Positions 21,881 through 34,822 of a DNA stretch of 64,000 nt are shown piece after piece; within the stretch, counting starts at the first letter, position 1, and each line of letters begins with the position of its first letter. The translations under genes and the position numbers were made by a program. This stretch comes from Blasia pusilla (lineage: Eukaryota > Marchantiophyta > Marchantiopsida > Blasiales). Below the pieces are notes generated by a model. The model was not told the origin of the DNA and did not search any database. It saw only the letters and a list, made by a program, of their open reading frames with translations. The DNA lies in contig CM114272.1 in the NCBI GenBank assembly GCA_050084515.1, forward strand, positions 49,848,001-49,912,000, read 5' to 3'.

Positions 21881-21989
21881 GTAGTGACTTAATTCAGGGC
21901 AGTGACGTAGAGATTGTACTCATTAAGTAGCCCCTGCGCTCTGGTTAGACAGAGAATGACCGGATTGCTGCAAAGGGAAGAAGCAGCGA

Positions 21990-22640
21990 ATGGAGTATCA
22001 TATGAGATTATGGGAGGGAGGAGACTTTCTCCTTCAGTGTGAATGCCAACCAAAGTGTTGGTGTGGAGCTTTCAGGTATCGACGAAGAATCCCCTTGCAA
22101 CAATGTCTACCTTACTCTTTTGGGATCCCCCATAGTGCTTACCAGCGTAGCAGCTTTCGGCAGTGGACCTATGCTGCTAAAAGTGATGAACGGCTCTGGT
22201 GGCAGCAGCTGAGCGATTTTAGCGAAGGATGTTTACTCTCATTTCCCACCCGTGACCAGTTATCAGAGCTCATGATACCGTCATCACACCAAAATTTTGG
22301 ACATTGCAGAGAGAGAGTTTGCTCATGAACTAGTAGACCCCATGCCCTGTTTGGACAGAGATAGAGATTCGAATGAGTGTAGAGAGACGAGAGGAAGAAG
22401 TGAAAAAAGGTACCACATGAGAGGAGGGAGACACCGTCACATAGTGTGAGTGCTACCATATAAAGTGTTAGTACGGGCCTACCCAAGTGTTAACCAGGAA
22501 GCTTCTTACAACACCATCTATTATGCCTGATTGGGTTCCCCGATACAGTGCAGCAGCTTTGGGCAGTGAATCTGAATGAATGTGTCGAACAGTTCTGGGG
22601 TTACCAACTTAACAATATCAGAGAGAGAAGGAATTCACAA
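21990..22640 (+). repeat. Diverged direct duplication (~410-bp offset)
   Basis: Segments near 21997-22200 and 22410-22600 share ordered blocks, for example AAAGTGTTGGT/AAAGTGTTAGT, GGGATCCCC/GGGTTCCCC, CAGCTTTCGGCAGTG/CAGCTTTGGGCAGTG and ACGGCTCTGG/ACAGTTCTGG. The two copies have diverged heavily. Confidence 0.55.
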
Positions 22641-24309
22641 GTTTCCAACAGCTGGATGGGCTTAGAGGTCGGCACCAAGCTATGACGAGAGGTGAGGTGA
22701 TGGCGAGACAATTATCAAGTATCCACTACCCTACCAACGTTTCTTGGTGTTATGCAGGGGGCTTTGGTATTTAATTGCAAAATTACTTTTTAATTACCTG
22801 CCCGGGCCCCTGCCCGGGGTCTCGCAATCAATGCGTTCCCGCGGCTGTTTATGGCTTTCGTCCACCTAGAAGCACACATCGCATCTTTACATGATGAATG
22901 ACGTTCGCACTATGATTCGTCGTGAAAAGAGCTCTGTGCACTAAATCTCGATAGCAAACACGTCGAAGTAAACTCACTAATTCACATTCGTTGTTTGCTT
23001 GTACAGCACTATGCGGAAACTCACTAGATTTCGTGGAATTCAGCACTAGCTGAGAATCGCATCACATCTCTTTCCGGTCACACTTGGGCCTAGTGGAATT
23101 CTCTTGTAGCACGTGATGTAGCTCTTTACAAGAACAATTTATGCGATGCATAATAGAGATCTATCTTCTTACGGGCGAGTGGGTTTGATTTCCGGACACA
23201 TTTAGCTAATCAGTCTTGACACGAGTCCTTCAGAAATTTGGGGTCAATCATGTTTGCACTCGACTCTGGGGCCAATTAGGGGAGGTAGTTACACCAACTA
23301 CATGCAGGGGCGCCCCTCTTTGTGGTGGCTCCACATCCTTTTTTCTCTTTTGCTCCATGCATGGACGTGACTAGTATAGGGCAACAACGTTGGATAGCAC
23401 TCCGATGAGCATCCGAGGTCCCTTTGTCGGATATTCCGCTTCTCGCTTCGTGTGAGATTTTCGGCTTCTCTCGTATGAGGCACTGGTGAGGTGCCCCTGC
23501 GATGCACGAATACAAAGCGGCCGTTAACACTGCGATTTACAATGGCGGTGATCGGTTACACACTAAGGGCGGACCCTTTCGTTCACATTCCTCCTCAGCT
23601 TCTACCAAATTTCATTTCCATCTCCAATTCATTACCGAGGGTCTAATCTTTGCTGTGAGTACTCCTCTGGTTGTTTTTGTGATTGCAACTTCTCGTTCCT
23701 AATTGCCAGCTTTGCCAATGGACCATTTCCACTTCGTCCAGTTCGGAGACTGCAACTTTACCCTAAACGTTGTTGCTTCATCATATGCGTCTCACTTGTG
23801 TCTACACTTCGTTCCTTGGGGAAAATACAACTTTTCCGCATTTCCGCTTCATCGTTTGCGTTTCACTTGTGTCTCAATCTCACGCCCGACCTTGACCCTA
23901 AAATGAAGCCTTCCTCGAGGCTTCTGATTGTTATGTTGTGGTTGTTTTGGTTTGTAACATCCATGGAGATTCCAACCTCCTCTCCAAACTCCATTTTGGG
24001 CACGCTGCCCCGCCAACCTCTACTCACCCTCGTTGTTCCCCATGAGCTAGCTCCCGCCAACTTCGCCCCGCTAATTTCATTTTGATGCTAACCATCCGGT
24101 CTTTGTAGCCAGGTTTCAATCAGTCTTAGGAATGCACACAGTGTGACAAGGGCGATCGAATCTATGAGTCATATCCACAGTAGAAGAAATTGAGAGGGGT
24201 AGAGAAATTTTAGGGCTATTTGCTTGGACGTTTCCCACTTCCATCTCCTCTCCAGAGTCCATATTGGGCACCCTACCCCTTAAACCTCTAATCAGCATCC
24301 CTCTTATTG
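22641..24309. other. No gene recognised
   Basis: Short open frames only. Two related segments (about 23965-24030 and 24240-24300, sharing CTCCTCTCC..A.TCCAT.TTGGGCAC) suggest a local duplication or a decayed repeat. Confidence 0.4.
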
Positions 24310-24572
24310 GTGAGCAAGTTGTCGTGCGCATACACATCGCTACACAACATACATCGTTGTCATCGAACTCACACACAAACACACACGATCCCATGCTAAC
24401 TCATGGCGAGAAGTTCCAAAAACCACACATCTCACACCATAGCTCTCAAAGGTGTTCACTCTCTCTCATGTCAAACCAAACCCACTCTCCTAATAGAGGC
24501 TCGGACTCACAAGGCAAGGGATCATAGCTCTGCGCCTCATGCCAAGAGGTTCAACAAAAGAGAATGAGCTCT

Positions 24573-24653
<81 letters not shown>

Positions 24654-25167
24654 TCTGACATAATTATGAAGGTGACTTGGCTCTTGACCTCTTTGGAGGC
24701 GGGTCAAGGGCAAAGTGGAAAGTCAACAGCCCTAACAAATATAGAAACTTACATGGTCCTTCCATACCAGGTTACCATCAGGCGTCCCTCTAGCAAGAGA
24801 ACATTGGATGGCAAAATATCACGCTACACAACATACATCACTATCATCGCGATCCCATGCTAACTCATGGATCCATACACCGAGGCGAAGTACCAACATA
24901 TCCAATCGTCCCCTAGTGGTGGTTAGGTCCCTCTAACTCCGGATAGTCATCTATCCCTACCTACTACGACATACATCTCTAGGACGCTAAGAGCATTGGT
25001 GCTCATGGCCCCATCGTTAGTCGCCTTCATGTCATCCATGTCACAAAAAAATAGAAACCACCTAGTATCTCCTCTCCATACACATGACAACATCATTTGT
25101 CACCGAACACTCCGATGCTAACTCATGGCATCCAAACAACGAGACAAGAAGTACCAAATATCTCCAA
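24310..25167 (-). mobile_element. Rearranged gypsy family B debris
   Basis: Pieces in minus orientation: an X block ending GCACGAC at about 24327; LTR-like sequence (about 24429-24660, shared with 25195-25400 and 34340-34545); a scrap of the integrase tail (about 24730-24830, related to 25860-25910); a spacer with purine tract and X block (about 24850-25050); and an X-like block adjoining the LTR at 25168. The order is not that of one intact element, so deletions or nested insertions have occurred. Confidence 0.6.
24577..24656 (+). repeat. (CT)n microsatellite
   Basis: About 80 bases of nearly pure CT repeat inside the family B LTR-like segment. The equivalent place in the other LTRs has only a few CT units, so this is an expansion. 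Confidence 0.95.
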
Positions 25168-25649
25168 TGTAAAATAAGATCTAATCTCTCTCTACACAAT
25201 CTCACACCATAGCTCTCAAAGGTGTGCACTCTCTTTCATGTCAAACCAAACCCACTCTCCTAATGAGAGGCTTGGGTTACACTCACAAGGCAAGGGACTA
25301 TAGCTCCGCCGCCTCATGCCAAGAGGTTCAACAAAGAGAGAATGAGCTTTCAAGCTCTCTCTCCTTGGGATATATACTCCTCCCCTCTCCCAAACTCTCT
25401 CCATGGTAACTTATTCTCCCAAGTCACCTCCTTGGCTCTTGACCTGATGTATGAGGTCAAGGGCCACTTACCAAAAATATTTAGTCGATCATATACTCAA
25501 AATGGTACTTACCTTAAATAGTAAGTTCCTCAATATGGCTCCAAATGAGCCAAAAGCAGTCGAGTCATCCTCGATCTCTTAGGCATGTCCTCCACTACTC
25601 TTGAAGACGCTCTACTAGATCTCACCAATCTATCCTAAAGGACGTGACA
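25168..25649 (-). repeat. Family B 3' LTR
   Basis: On the minus strand it starts TGTCACGTCC and ends ATTTTACA, giving TG...CA ends. It aligns along its length with 34307-34822. Confidence 0.8.
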
Positions 25650-25652
25650 CCT

Positions 25653-25883
25653 CTATGTACATCTAGGACACATCCATCGTCCCCGAGGAACCCTAGTGAG
25701 AGATGGCGTCAGACATGCCATATGCCAACCTCTCGAGCATCCATCACAGACTAGCATCGTGGGCGCACCATGGATAGAACCCACAAATACAAGCAAGCGT
25801 ACGGTGAAAAAGACGCTAAGGACCATCAATATTATGAAGGTGACATGCACAAATATGCACATGGTCCTTCCATACCATACCAT
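25653..25883 (-). pseudogene. Family B PHD finger region
   Basis: Reads TMLVCDGCSRGWHMACL followed by PRGRWMCPRC and a stop. These are the third to eighth ligands of a PHD finger, including the Trp two residues before the seventh. The first CxxC pair is not visible in this frame, implying a small indel upstream. Confidence 0.75.
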
Positions 25884-27018
25884 CGCGTCCCTCTAGCAAG
25901 AGAACATTGGATGGCCAACTCTAGGATAATGACACCAAGTCAGTCACATCCAACGCCGTTGGTGCCGTGCTACAAGGTAGACATAATCTCCTGATGAAAC
26001 CTCCGGATAGTTGGTCGATAATCACCCCCTCGATACCTCAACGTACTCATAATCGCAAGTTCTCTTCACAAAATAATCGAGAACATCCATATATCTGAGT
26101 CATCAAGGTGACTCACCAACATCTCGACGAATGGTCGCAGGTAAATGATCTCGCCATAAAGTAGGCACGGTGAAAAAGACGCTAAGGATGCATGCCTGCT
26201 GAATCAGTATTCCATCATTGAGGTCCCAAGGCTTGGTAAACCCCTCTTCAACTCACTAATCCATCCGCCTCAGGATGATCTCGCGAAGTCGTGCGGTGGT
26301 CGATGACCGCCTTATCACACAAGGCTTGGAACTCACCGCGAAACTCAGTACCCTGGTCTATCAACAACTCAGACGGTGTGCCATAGTGACTCACCACTCT
26401 GTCAAGAAAGGTATAAGCTACTCCCTCACTCGCTTTGTCAGGCAATGCAACTAACTCGATCCACTTTGAGAAGTGCTTGACCATCACCAACACATAACGA
26501 TTGTGATGCTCCGTCAAAGGCAAAGAACCTGAAAAATCCAAAATCCATCTATACCCTAAGCCCATGATTGGTAATGGATGCAAGTGTGGAGTCGGAGCAT
26601 TGAACAATGCTCGGACCCGATCACACACCATGCACCTGGCAACAAACTGTTGAACGTTAGTTTGCATGCCTCACCACCAATACTGAATCTGGAGCAAGTT
26701 GTACGTCCGCTTCACCCCAAAGTGACCCAATTCCTCGTGGGCATACTACACTAGTCGTGCTCTTTGCAAAGGATGTGGCACTACGTGTACTCTACCATCC
26801 TCCCAAACCCTCAAAGCATGTGTTCCCTCCCAACGGAACCGTCTGGCCCGTTGTAGGATCTGATCCCGCTCTCTAGCACCCACGGTGCTCGCAATGCTGC
26901 CAGTACTAAGGTACTCCAAGACTACTCCATCATCATGAATATCTCGGCCACCTATTGTCTCCTCGCTGGCCTCGGGATCCAAGGACTCTCCACTAGACCT
27001 CGCCATCAAAGTCTCCAC
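25884..27018 (-). pseudogene. Family B integrase
   Basis: Start near 27018. GRDIHDDGVVLEYL leads into the HHCC region, which is split by a stop near 26745. The frame 26248-26667 has CMVCDRVRA, the first Asp in WILDFSGSLP, and the second in LLIDQGTEFRGEF. The Glu-containing AER...VKR segment is deleted: the frame ends HPEADGLVS at 26248. Without the third acidic residue this copy is inactive. Confidence 0.85.
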
Positions 27019-27129
27019 ACTCTAGCTCTCCATAGCCAACATGCCTAAATAGAATGACGCATGCCATCCTGGCACTGACTTCTCATCGCTCTCTCCATGC
27101 CATCGAGCTCCAGTTGCATCTCGCTAACT

Positions 27130-27500
27130 CAGGCATGGGTTACGACTCAACCCATCTGCATCCTGGTTGAGCGTCCCACGTCTATGTACCACCTGAAAAT
27201 CATACTCTTGCAACAATAGAGCCCATCTCGCAAGCTTCCCTGTAAGCTTGTCGGACTACATCAACCACTGAAGTGGTTGATGATCAGTGATGATGGTAAA
27301 GGGGTTTCCGAATAAGTAACACCTGAAATGTGCGACAGCCCACACCGCAGCCAAGCACTCACCCTCATACGAGTTGTACTTCGCCTCTCCAGCGTGATTT
27401 GAGTGGCTAGCATAAGCCACCACGAACTCTCTACCCTCATCATCATGATGGGTGAGCACCGCTCCAAGCCCCAACATGCTCCAATCTGTGTGCAACTAGA
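27130..27500 (-). pseudogene. Family B RNase H domain
   Basis: MHTDWSMLGLGAVLTHHDDEG, VVAYASHSNHAG, SYEGECLAAVWA and TDHQPLQWLM on the minus strand. The conserved acidic residues are present; a stop lies at about 27256. Confidence 0.85.
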
Positions 27501-28400
27501 AAGGAAACCCCCTGATCGGTCTCCTCAAGATGGGCGCAGACGTCAACCTGTCCTTGAGCAACTGAAACGCTCGCTCCTGCTCATCCCCCGAGTGCCACTC
27601 GTAATCCATCTTGGTCAGCAATGTCAGCGGCTTTGCAATCGAACTGAATCCCTTGACGTACCACCAATAGAAGTTCACAAATCCCATGAATGCGCGAACA
27701 CGGCTCACATCTATAGGGCGTGGAATGCATGAGATAGCCACTACCTTCGTCTGTTGAACACCAAGGCCCCCTGGGTATATCTTCTAACCCAAGTACTCAA
27801 TCTGGTCGCAGAAGAACTTGCACTTGCTTGGATGTAGCTTCAGCCCATGTAATTGCAATCGTCGAAACACATCCTCTAGATGTCGCTCATGCTCCTCAAC
27901 CATGGCGCTAAAGACTACGATGTCATCAATATAACACCTTGCAAAATCCAGACCAGCCAAGATCCTATTCATGATCCTCTGAAACTCATCCAGGTGATCT
28001 TTAACCCAAATGGTAAGAACTGCCACTGGTACAAACAATCCTTCCCATGAGGATCGATGCCCCAAAATGCCGTCTTTTGTCTGTCCTCCAATCTGATAGG
28101 CAGCTAGTGGTATCCAGCTCGCAAATCCAATGAATTGAAGACCTTTGCGTGACTAATCGCATCAAAGATCTCCTCAAGGGTGGGCATGGCATACCTATCG
28201 GACTTTGTCTGCCGATTGATAGGTCAGTAATCCCCACACATCCGCCTATCCGTCTAGTTGCCATGCACATCCTTCTTGATGGGCATGACAGTGGCAGATG
28301 CATACTCCCCATGCGACATCTCCTACTCTGAATCAGAGCCTTCTCCATATCACTATACGTGTAGGGTCGTTGGAAGATCGGGGTATCACTCGACAACTCA
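27496..28400 (-). pseudogene. Family B reverse transcriptase
   Basis: Several frames. 28001-28396 has SSDTPIFQRPYTYSDMEKAL and then drifts out of frame; 27784-28065 has the catalytic YIDDIVVFSAM and LKLHPSKCKFF; 27496-27741 carries RVRAFMGFVNFYWWYVKGFS, a thumb/connection segment. A small deletion removes part of the FGLKNAP motif. It is homologous to the intact family A frame at 49966-51048. Confidence 0.85.
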
Positions 28401-28881
28401 ATGCGGATCCCCGGTCCCTACAGAGTACCTTAATCCTCCATGCTAAACGCAACGCAGCTCTTATAACTCCTGAGGAATTGATGTATTGAGCGCCGCTCTC
28501 CTCCTCTCAACTTAGGGCCCATATCTGGCTCCCAAGTCTCCATCGTGACTACGGTAGGACTGTTCGGCATGGGTATCCGTGGTCGCTATGGTGCAACCCC
28601 GTCTCAAACAACAACAATCGGCCGCTCTCCCACAGCCAACTCCAAACTCTGATCTCCTCCACGTGGAGTGCCCGAAACCATGCTCGATGTTGTGGCTATC
28701 ATCTCCTGGCGTACCTGCAAAACATCCCAAGAAGTCCAAGGTTGTCTCTCCCAATCTTCCCTTGTATATAGATCTCCTCGGGTCTCGCCCCCAGCCATTG
28801 CCTCCACCGTCTCGGTAGGCATGGGGCTCACCAACGCAACCGCTGTGATTTGTCGCGATCTCATACAACGCTGCTCAACCA

Positions 28882-29850
28882 CTCCCAAGCTGAGGATCCA
28901 TGTCAAGCAGTTTAGGTCCATCGCTTGACCCAAGACATGGCATCGTGATGCCTCTGACAGTGACGGTACTGCCGTCACTCTTGTGGGAAGTCCCATCGCT
29001 TGCTTTCTCTTGTCGGCGTTAGGCTCCACCAACCGCTGAACCTGGTCATCCCAAACCAAGCCAAGACCGGCCTCCTTGTATGCATAGGAAGCGAGAAAAC
29101 TCACAAACGTGGGCAAGGCTGCCCGCGGCCTGCCTATCGTGTTGACCAGAGTCAACGGTGGTCGATCATCGTGCCTCACTACCTGTGATCGATAACCCGG
29201 ATCCATAATGGAATCCACTAACAAATGGGAGAGACGCTCCACTCTCATATATGCCCTTCGTAACACCGCATGGGGCACCAAGTTGGTCCACCATAGACGC
29301 GGACGATGGGCTCTATAACCTACACTCGCCGCATCCAAGAACACTGCAGGGCCGATCCAAGCACACACTTGATGAGCACTTGTCACCACCCGTGACCTGG
29401 AGTCTCCTAAGATCGGCACATTCTCCATAATGTAGGCTGGAGAATGAGATTGGTGCTCCTGCAACTGTCGTAAGACCCTAAACATCTCCCAAAACAACCT
29501 AGACTGAGTGTCAACCAACCCGCTGCCTCATCCAACACTCGATTGGCCCTGACATGGCCAATCGGCAATGACCAAATCAATGGTCCCTACCCGCTCTAAG
29601 TCATGCGCCCCCAACGACAAAATATCCCTCCGTAGGGAACTCTGGAACCCCTATACCACGGACGTAGACAATAAGTCGGGAAAACATAGGCGTAACTGCG
29701 CCACATATCATAGTGAGACGCGCCTGACAACATCATCACTCTCCACATACAGGTATTGTTGTACTCGCACTCCTGCTTACAAAACAACAGCTAACCCAAT
29801 GCTAACACTCGAATACCCTCCTCCGAGATACACCACACAATGGGTTTGGT
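28882..29850 (-). pseudogene. Family B C5-cytosine DNA methyltransferase domain, motif I deleted
   Basis: About 29550 reads DLVIADWPCQGQ, so the motif IV Cys is kept. The open frame 28604-29518 carries RLFWEMFRVL, ENVP (motif VI), RAHRPRLWWTN (motif VIII-like), NADKRKQAMGL and LGQAMDLNCLTWI (IX/X-like). At about 29805 the sequence goes straight from GIRVL to SIGLA-like codons. The cofactor-binding loop equivalent to DLFGGI is missing, and the remaining junction keeps TTAG, consistent with a microhomology deletion. A stop follows PCQGQSSVG. Confidence 0.8.
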
Positions 29851-29958
29851 ATCCAAGGGTGTCATCGTTGCACTCCCTGCTACCTCGGGTTCCTCACACC
29901 CGTCACGCTCCGGTGCAAACGCCTCGCTCCATGTGGTGTGCACGTGCTCATCTGCGAA

Positions 29959-31146
29959 TCATCGAAGCTCCTCAGTCGAGCCCCACAACGGCACCTCTCC
30001 TTTATGGAATGATGCGGCTACCATAACACTCCTCTCCATAGAAATATCAAGAACGGGAGTATCCTCTTCATGAACATGTCCCTCAATCAAATCACTAGGC
30101 CAAGTGATGGCATTGCTAAATGCTGCTAAGGTCGCAATCTCTCCTAGTCGTTGCTCGATCACTGCACCTCTGAATCGAACGGGTAATGAGCTAAGGCGCC
30201 CATCACCTGATTGCCATCCTGGTCTGTAGGACACTGACTCCTCCCAATAATCCAGGGATAACCGCATCGGGTATAAAACTGCTCCACCAACCAAGACGTC
30301 GTAGGACTCCGCATTAGTCACTATCGCCTTGGCTCGCACCACGGACTCATCTGTAGGATGTCTCGGGAAAATCCTCACCACGACCTCTTGTCGGATGATA
30401 TATTGTGTGATACTCGCTCCACCCAAGGATGTCTGTATTCAGAATGGACAATGCTCCATATCGGCTCTCGTCAAGCCCAATCCTCTGAATGACGCTTTCC
30501 CCAACATCAGGGGTTGCGCTCCTGAATCCAACAAGACGCGTTGCGTTGCTCTACCTCTGGGAATCACCAACTGGAAGACCTCTCCTCGATTATCCAGCAA
30601 CACAACACCAGGAGAAGCCATGGCACGCTCTATCGCAGGTCTAGGGGGCATCTCCGCTATCCTAGCAGCTGCAGCGTGCCATGAATCTGACATGGACGGC
30701 CCGAGCATCCGCTCCAAAGGCAGGTCTATCACCTCCTCTGCAATAACCTCTAAACGTGATGCAGGAACTCCAACTCCACGCTCACATAGTGTAGCGGCCA
30801 GCCAAAAAGCCTCGGCGGGCGTACCCCCCAACGTCATAACATTGGAAGCATAAAATAAAGGAGCGCGGTACACAATGGTGGCCGCCCCCAAGAACGTGCT
30901 AAACACATGCCCCTCCTGAGCATCAACAATAGGAGTTGTCGCACTCGCTTCTCCCATCGCCCTCCGTGCCTGCACACCAATAACATCACCAACTCTCCAA
31001 GAACTCTGATCAAGACCCATCAATAGGGTCCTCATCGCCTCGGACAACGTGAAAGATTGAGGAAGCCTAGTCTGTTTCCTGGCTTCCCCTCGCACTGGAT
31101 CCAACTGTGCAACTGCTCCACGCGTCACAATTGCGGCTGCCTCCAT
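29959..31146 (-). pseudogene. Family B aspartic protease region
   Basis: Two frames. 30439-31146 contains an N-terminal region and the active site VLLDSGAQPLMLGK. 29959-30426 contains SYDVLVGGAVLYPM and continues towards the methyltransferase. The D-S-G triad is intact, but a stop/frameshift near 30430 separates the two halves. Confidence 0.8.
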
Positions 31147-32771
31147 CTAGGCAACCCCGCACATCCAACCAGGATCCTCCATATCTTTGGCTGCTCCATA
31201 TGATGTCGATGCCACGGATCCGGAATCGGGTAATCTCAATGCCATAGCGACAATCTGCTCCTGTAGCTGATGTATCTGAGCAGCTATCCTAGCGTCACAC
31301 CCGGCATCTCCCTCGACGCATCTAGGTGGTAGGACTCTACCTCCTCCACGGGCAGCTCCACCACCGTGTCGGGCAACTCCAGCTCCTCGTCCCCCAATGG
31401 GACCACCTGGTGCACGATCTCTAGGCCCACCTGGACCAGCTACTCGCTCTGGTGCCCTCTTTGGCCCTCGGTCCGAACGTAACTCAGGATGTAAATTGAA
31501 ACACCTGGCGCGTGTATGACCATACCTTTGACAATAGTCACACTGATCACCTCTTGGTGCAGCACCATCTCCTCCTCCATGCTGAGGCAGACGTCCATGA
31601 CCCTGACGAGTGCAATCGCGTTGATGATGGGCTCCACCACATGACCAACATGTGATAGTAGGCGGCTGTTGCTGAGCCGCATATGAAGGCGCAGGTCTCT
31701 GTGGCACGGCCTCCCGGTATCCTCCCTGAGCTCGTGGTGCCACAGTCGACCTATCTCGGAGTCCACTTTGTTGCACAGGTGGTGTAGACAATCGTGACTG
31801 CTCTCGCCTAGAACCCATGGTGGCTACGCTCTCCTACGCCATGTTGCGCTCAATGTTCTTGACGGTCCTAAAAAAATCTTTCAATATAGGGGAGGTGTTC
31901 ATAAGAAGCATCCCTCCCGCACCCGTGTCCGCAGGGTCTAGTCCAGCATCGCGTACCATGACTGGATAGCCTGAGCCTCTTTAACCCCCTCAGTGACGTT
32001 GATCAACCAGCGCAAGAAAGTGTAAGCTTCACGCAAACTCTCACCCGGGCACCTCTGAAAGTCGTGGATGCTCCGCAACTTCTCCGTCCGTATCCCCTAG
32101 TAGCTCGCCCTTAACTCAGCGAAGAACTCAACCACAGGGATGAACCTGGGACGAAGCCGACTAGATGGTGCAACTGCTCCAGTGCGAGTGACCCCTCCTA
32201 AAACATCACTAGTGGAAGAGGAAGTAGCCTCTCCTAACTCCTCCTCCTCATCTGGGAACGGCTCCGTCCATGACACACAGTATGGATCATAGTAGAGTCG
32301 CCATGCCTCAATTTCTTGGGTATATCTGTGGGAGAACTCATGGTAATCGTCCATGGGCGCCCCCTATAAATTTTGGAACATACAATTCCATGCTATAAAT
32401 GGGTTGAACTCCCTAGAGTTCCTGGCCCGCTGGGAGTCGCACCAACTCCTAAACTCTGCAATGAAATCGTGCAACTCAATCGTGCCTAGTGCATCTGAAA
32501 ACCTACGCGGTCCTCTACCCCGGTCGTCCATCTCGTACGCCCAACTGGTAGGACCACTCACAATGTATGGTGATGTGCTCGCAAAGTCCTCTACACCCTC
32601 CCCCTCATCTAACGATGACACAAAAGGAGGTCGAGGTGGTCCCTCACGTGAAGACCCTCGGAACCTTGCGCCACTCCGCGTAAAACCTCTAGAGCTACTC
32701 TCGGGTTCACCACCTTGCCTCTCAAAGTCGCGAATAGACGTCGTGATGACCCTCATGCCCCTCTCACCCAA
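31147..32771 (-). pseudogene. Family B gag with zinc knuckle(s)
   Basis: The capsid-like part starts at 32771 (GTIELHDFIAEFRSW, FNPFIAWNCMFQNL) and continues after a frameshift at 32097-32354 (MDDYHEFSHRYTQEIEAW). A nucleocapsid-like frame at 31147-31818 has CWSCGGAHHQRDC and CDYCQRYGHTRARC, then Arg/Gly-rich sequence. The first knuckle again has the short CX2CX3HX4C spacing, as in family A. Confidence 0.85.
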
Positions 32772-34306
32772 TCACTCTTGCCTCGCGAGTAGTCCCTCAA
32801 TCACTCATCCCAAACATGCACCACTCGATCTACACTCTCCCTCCCCGAGACGTGTAACGTGCGGCAACAAGCGGCGTGGTGCGGCAAATCGACCAGGCTA
32901 TCATCTCACCGACAACCTACCCTCAACTCCGGACATCCCACACAGGTCTATGTCCCCTAAAACACATACATAAATGATGCTCTCAGCATCCACACACCCA
33001 ATATCCCCAAATAAACTACCCAAATCCCATAATCCCTCACACGTGCAGGGTAAAGGACTAGAATGGGTAACCTGAACACATGTCGATGCCGCTCCTCAAC
33101 AACTGCAAATCTTGACCCCAACTTGGTCGTGGAGATAACTCCTCCAATCAGCAAGTCATACTCCTCCCGTACTGACGCTGCCCAAAACTCCTCGATAGAC
33201 AATGCGGTTCTAGCGGAACGGTGCGGCGTTGCAGGCGGTACGGAATGGCTACAAAAGGCACGGCCATCGATGATGGGATGCGGCACTCGGTGGCATACCC
33301 TCCTCAATCAACAATAAACCCACACTCTGCTCCACAATGACGGTGTGGCTCCGCAATCGAGACGGTGCGGTGCGGCCACAAGCGGCACGGCGCGGCAATC
33401 AGCGGCGCGTTGCGGCTACGGGCGTCACGGCACGGTACTCGATCGTCGTCGAGCGGCTACCAATCACAACATAGCAGCATGAAATCACAACTCAAACACC
33501 ATAACCGGAGGTCATCTGCCATCATTGGTTGATGACAAAATTGCGATGATGATGGCGGCCAAAACAAAGTACGTGGTGGCAACGCAAGTCAGAGAATCAG
33601 TGAACATCATGGAAGACCCTCCACTCCGTAACGGCGACAATGGCAACCAAAGGGTGAACAACGGACGGTTGACCGTTGATGGTGATGGTTGACCGGTGAT
33701 GATGACGGTTGACTGTTAACGGCGGACCGTTGATGGTGACTATGACGGCGACGGCTACCGCCGGCGTGGCGGCTGATTTAGGGTTTGAACAATTGAACCC
33801 TAAAAATCACCTAACAATGGCAATTTTGCAAGATTGACCATAACTTTTTGCTCGCAACTCCAAATTGCGCACTGTTTGTTGCACAGCTTCACGATCTACG
33901 ACAGCGTCAAAAAAATTTAGAATCGGAGATTCCAGTAAAAACTGACGGGGATTGTCGTAAAGCCCAATGTCTCTTTCTCCTACACAAAATTTGGCACTGC
34001 TTCCGCAATGATTTCTCCCAACGAAAATGTAAAACCTATAAAAATACAAATCAGCAAGCTACATAGTGCTCCCGAGAGCACCGGCATGGGCCAACCCGCC
34101 CCCATAATCAATCCCTATCAGAAATTGGGCAGCGCTTCCACGCGCCACTCTTCCACACAAAAAATCGGAAAATGCAAAGAACAAACAAAGAAGCCCTTGC
34201 TCCGGTGAGCACTACCATGAGTCGCTGAATGGGGAACACGGTCCCCAACCTGCAAAAAAAGCGAGTGACCAGCGAGCTCCCCCATGAAGCTCTCTCATTC
34301 TTTCTT
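32772..34306 (-). other. Family B 5' leader
   Basis: About 1.5 kb between the LTR and the gag start, without a convincing reading frame. It includes GC-rich CGGTGCGG/CGGCACGG words (33340-33440) and a run of GGTTGACCG/GATGGTGAT-like repeats (about 33650-33760). I could not identify a convincing tRNA primer site next to the LTR. Confidence 0.6.
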
Positions 34307-34822
34307 TGTAAAGTAAGATCCAATCTCTCTCCACACCATCTCACACCATAGCTCTCAAAGGTGTTCACTCTCTCTCATGTCAAACCAAACCCACTCTCCT
34401 AATGAGAGGCTTGGGTTACACTCACAAGGCAAGGGACCATAACTCCGCCGCCTCATGCCAAGAGGTTCAATAAAAAGAGAATGAGCTCTCAAGCTCTCTC
34501 TCTCTTGGAGGTGTACCCCCTTCCCTCTCCCAAGCCCTCTCAACGATAACCTATGCTCGCATGTCACCTCCTTGGCTCTTGACCTGCTGTAGCGGGTCAA
34601 GGGTCACTTCCCAAATTAGAAAGTCAACTATCCCCAATATACCCAAAATAGAAACTTACCCGAAATAGTAAGTTTCTGTATATGGCTTCAAATGAGCCGA
34701 AATGAAGAGGAAACAAGTTTCCCGGGGCCTCAACAGGTCATCCTTGACCTGTTGGGCATGTCCTCCACTACTCGTGCATACGTTCTGCTAGATCCCACTG
34801 ATCTTTCCTAAGAGTCGTAACA
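34307..34822 (-). repeat. Family B 5' LTR
   Basis: On the minus strand it starts TGTTACGACTC and ends CTTTACA. It pairs with 25168-25649. No X block lies before or after it. Confidence 0.8.

Larger units (their letters stand above)
25168..34822 (-). mobile_element. Ty3/gypsy family B retrotransposon, near full length
   Basis: Minus-strand element between two similar LTRs (34307-34822 upstream, 25168-25649 downstream). Order: leader, gag, protease, C5-methyltransferase, RT, RNase H, integrase, PHD finger. The PHD stop lies almost against the 3' LTR; the spacer, purine tract and X block seen in other copies are missing there. No 5-bp target duplication is apparent (AAGCA above 34822, TCCAA below 25168). 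Frameshifts and deletions make it inactive. Confidence 0.9.

Noticed and set aside
22791-22822. GC-rich palindromic CCCGGGCC stretch as a terminator hairpin
   Set aside because: It is short and imperfect, lies in a gene-free stretch, and plant nuclear genes do not use such terminators.
24564-24863. 99-codon ORF with a Ser/Leu run
   Set aside because: It is the translation of the (CT)n microsatellite in the family B LTR-like segment.
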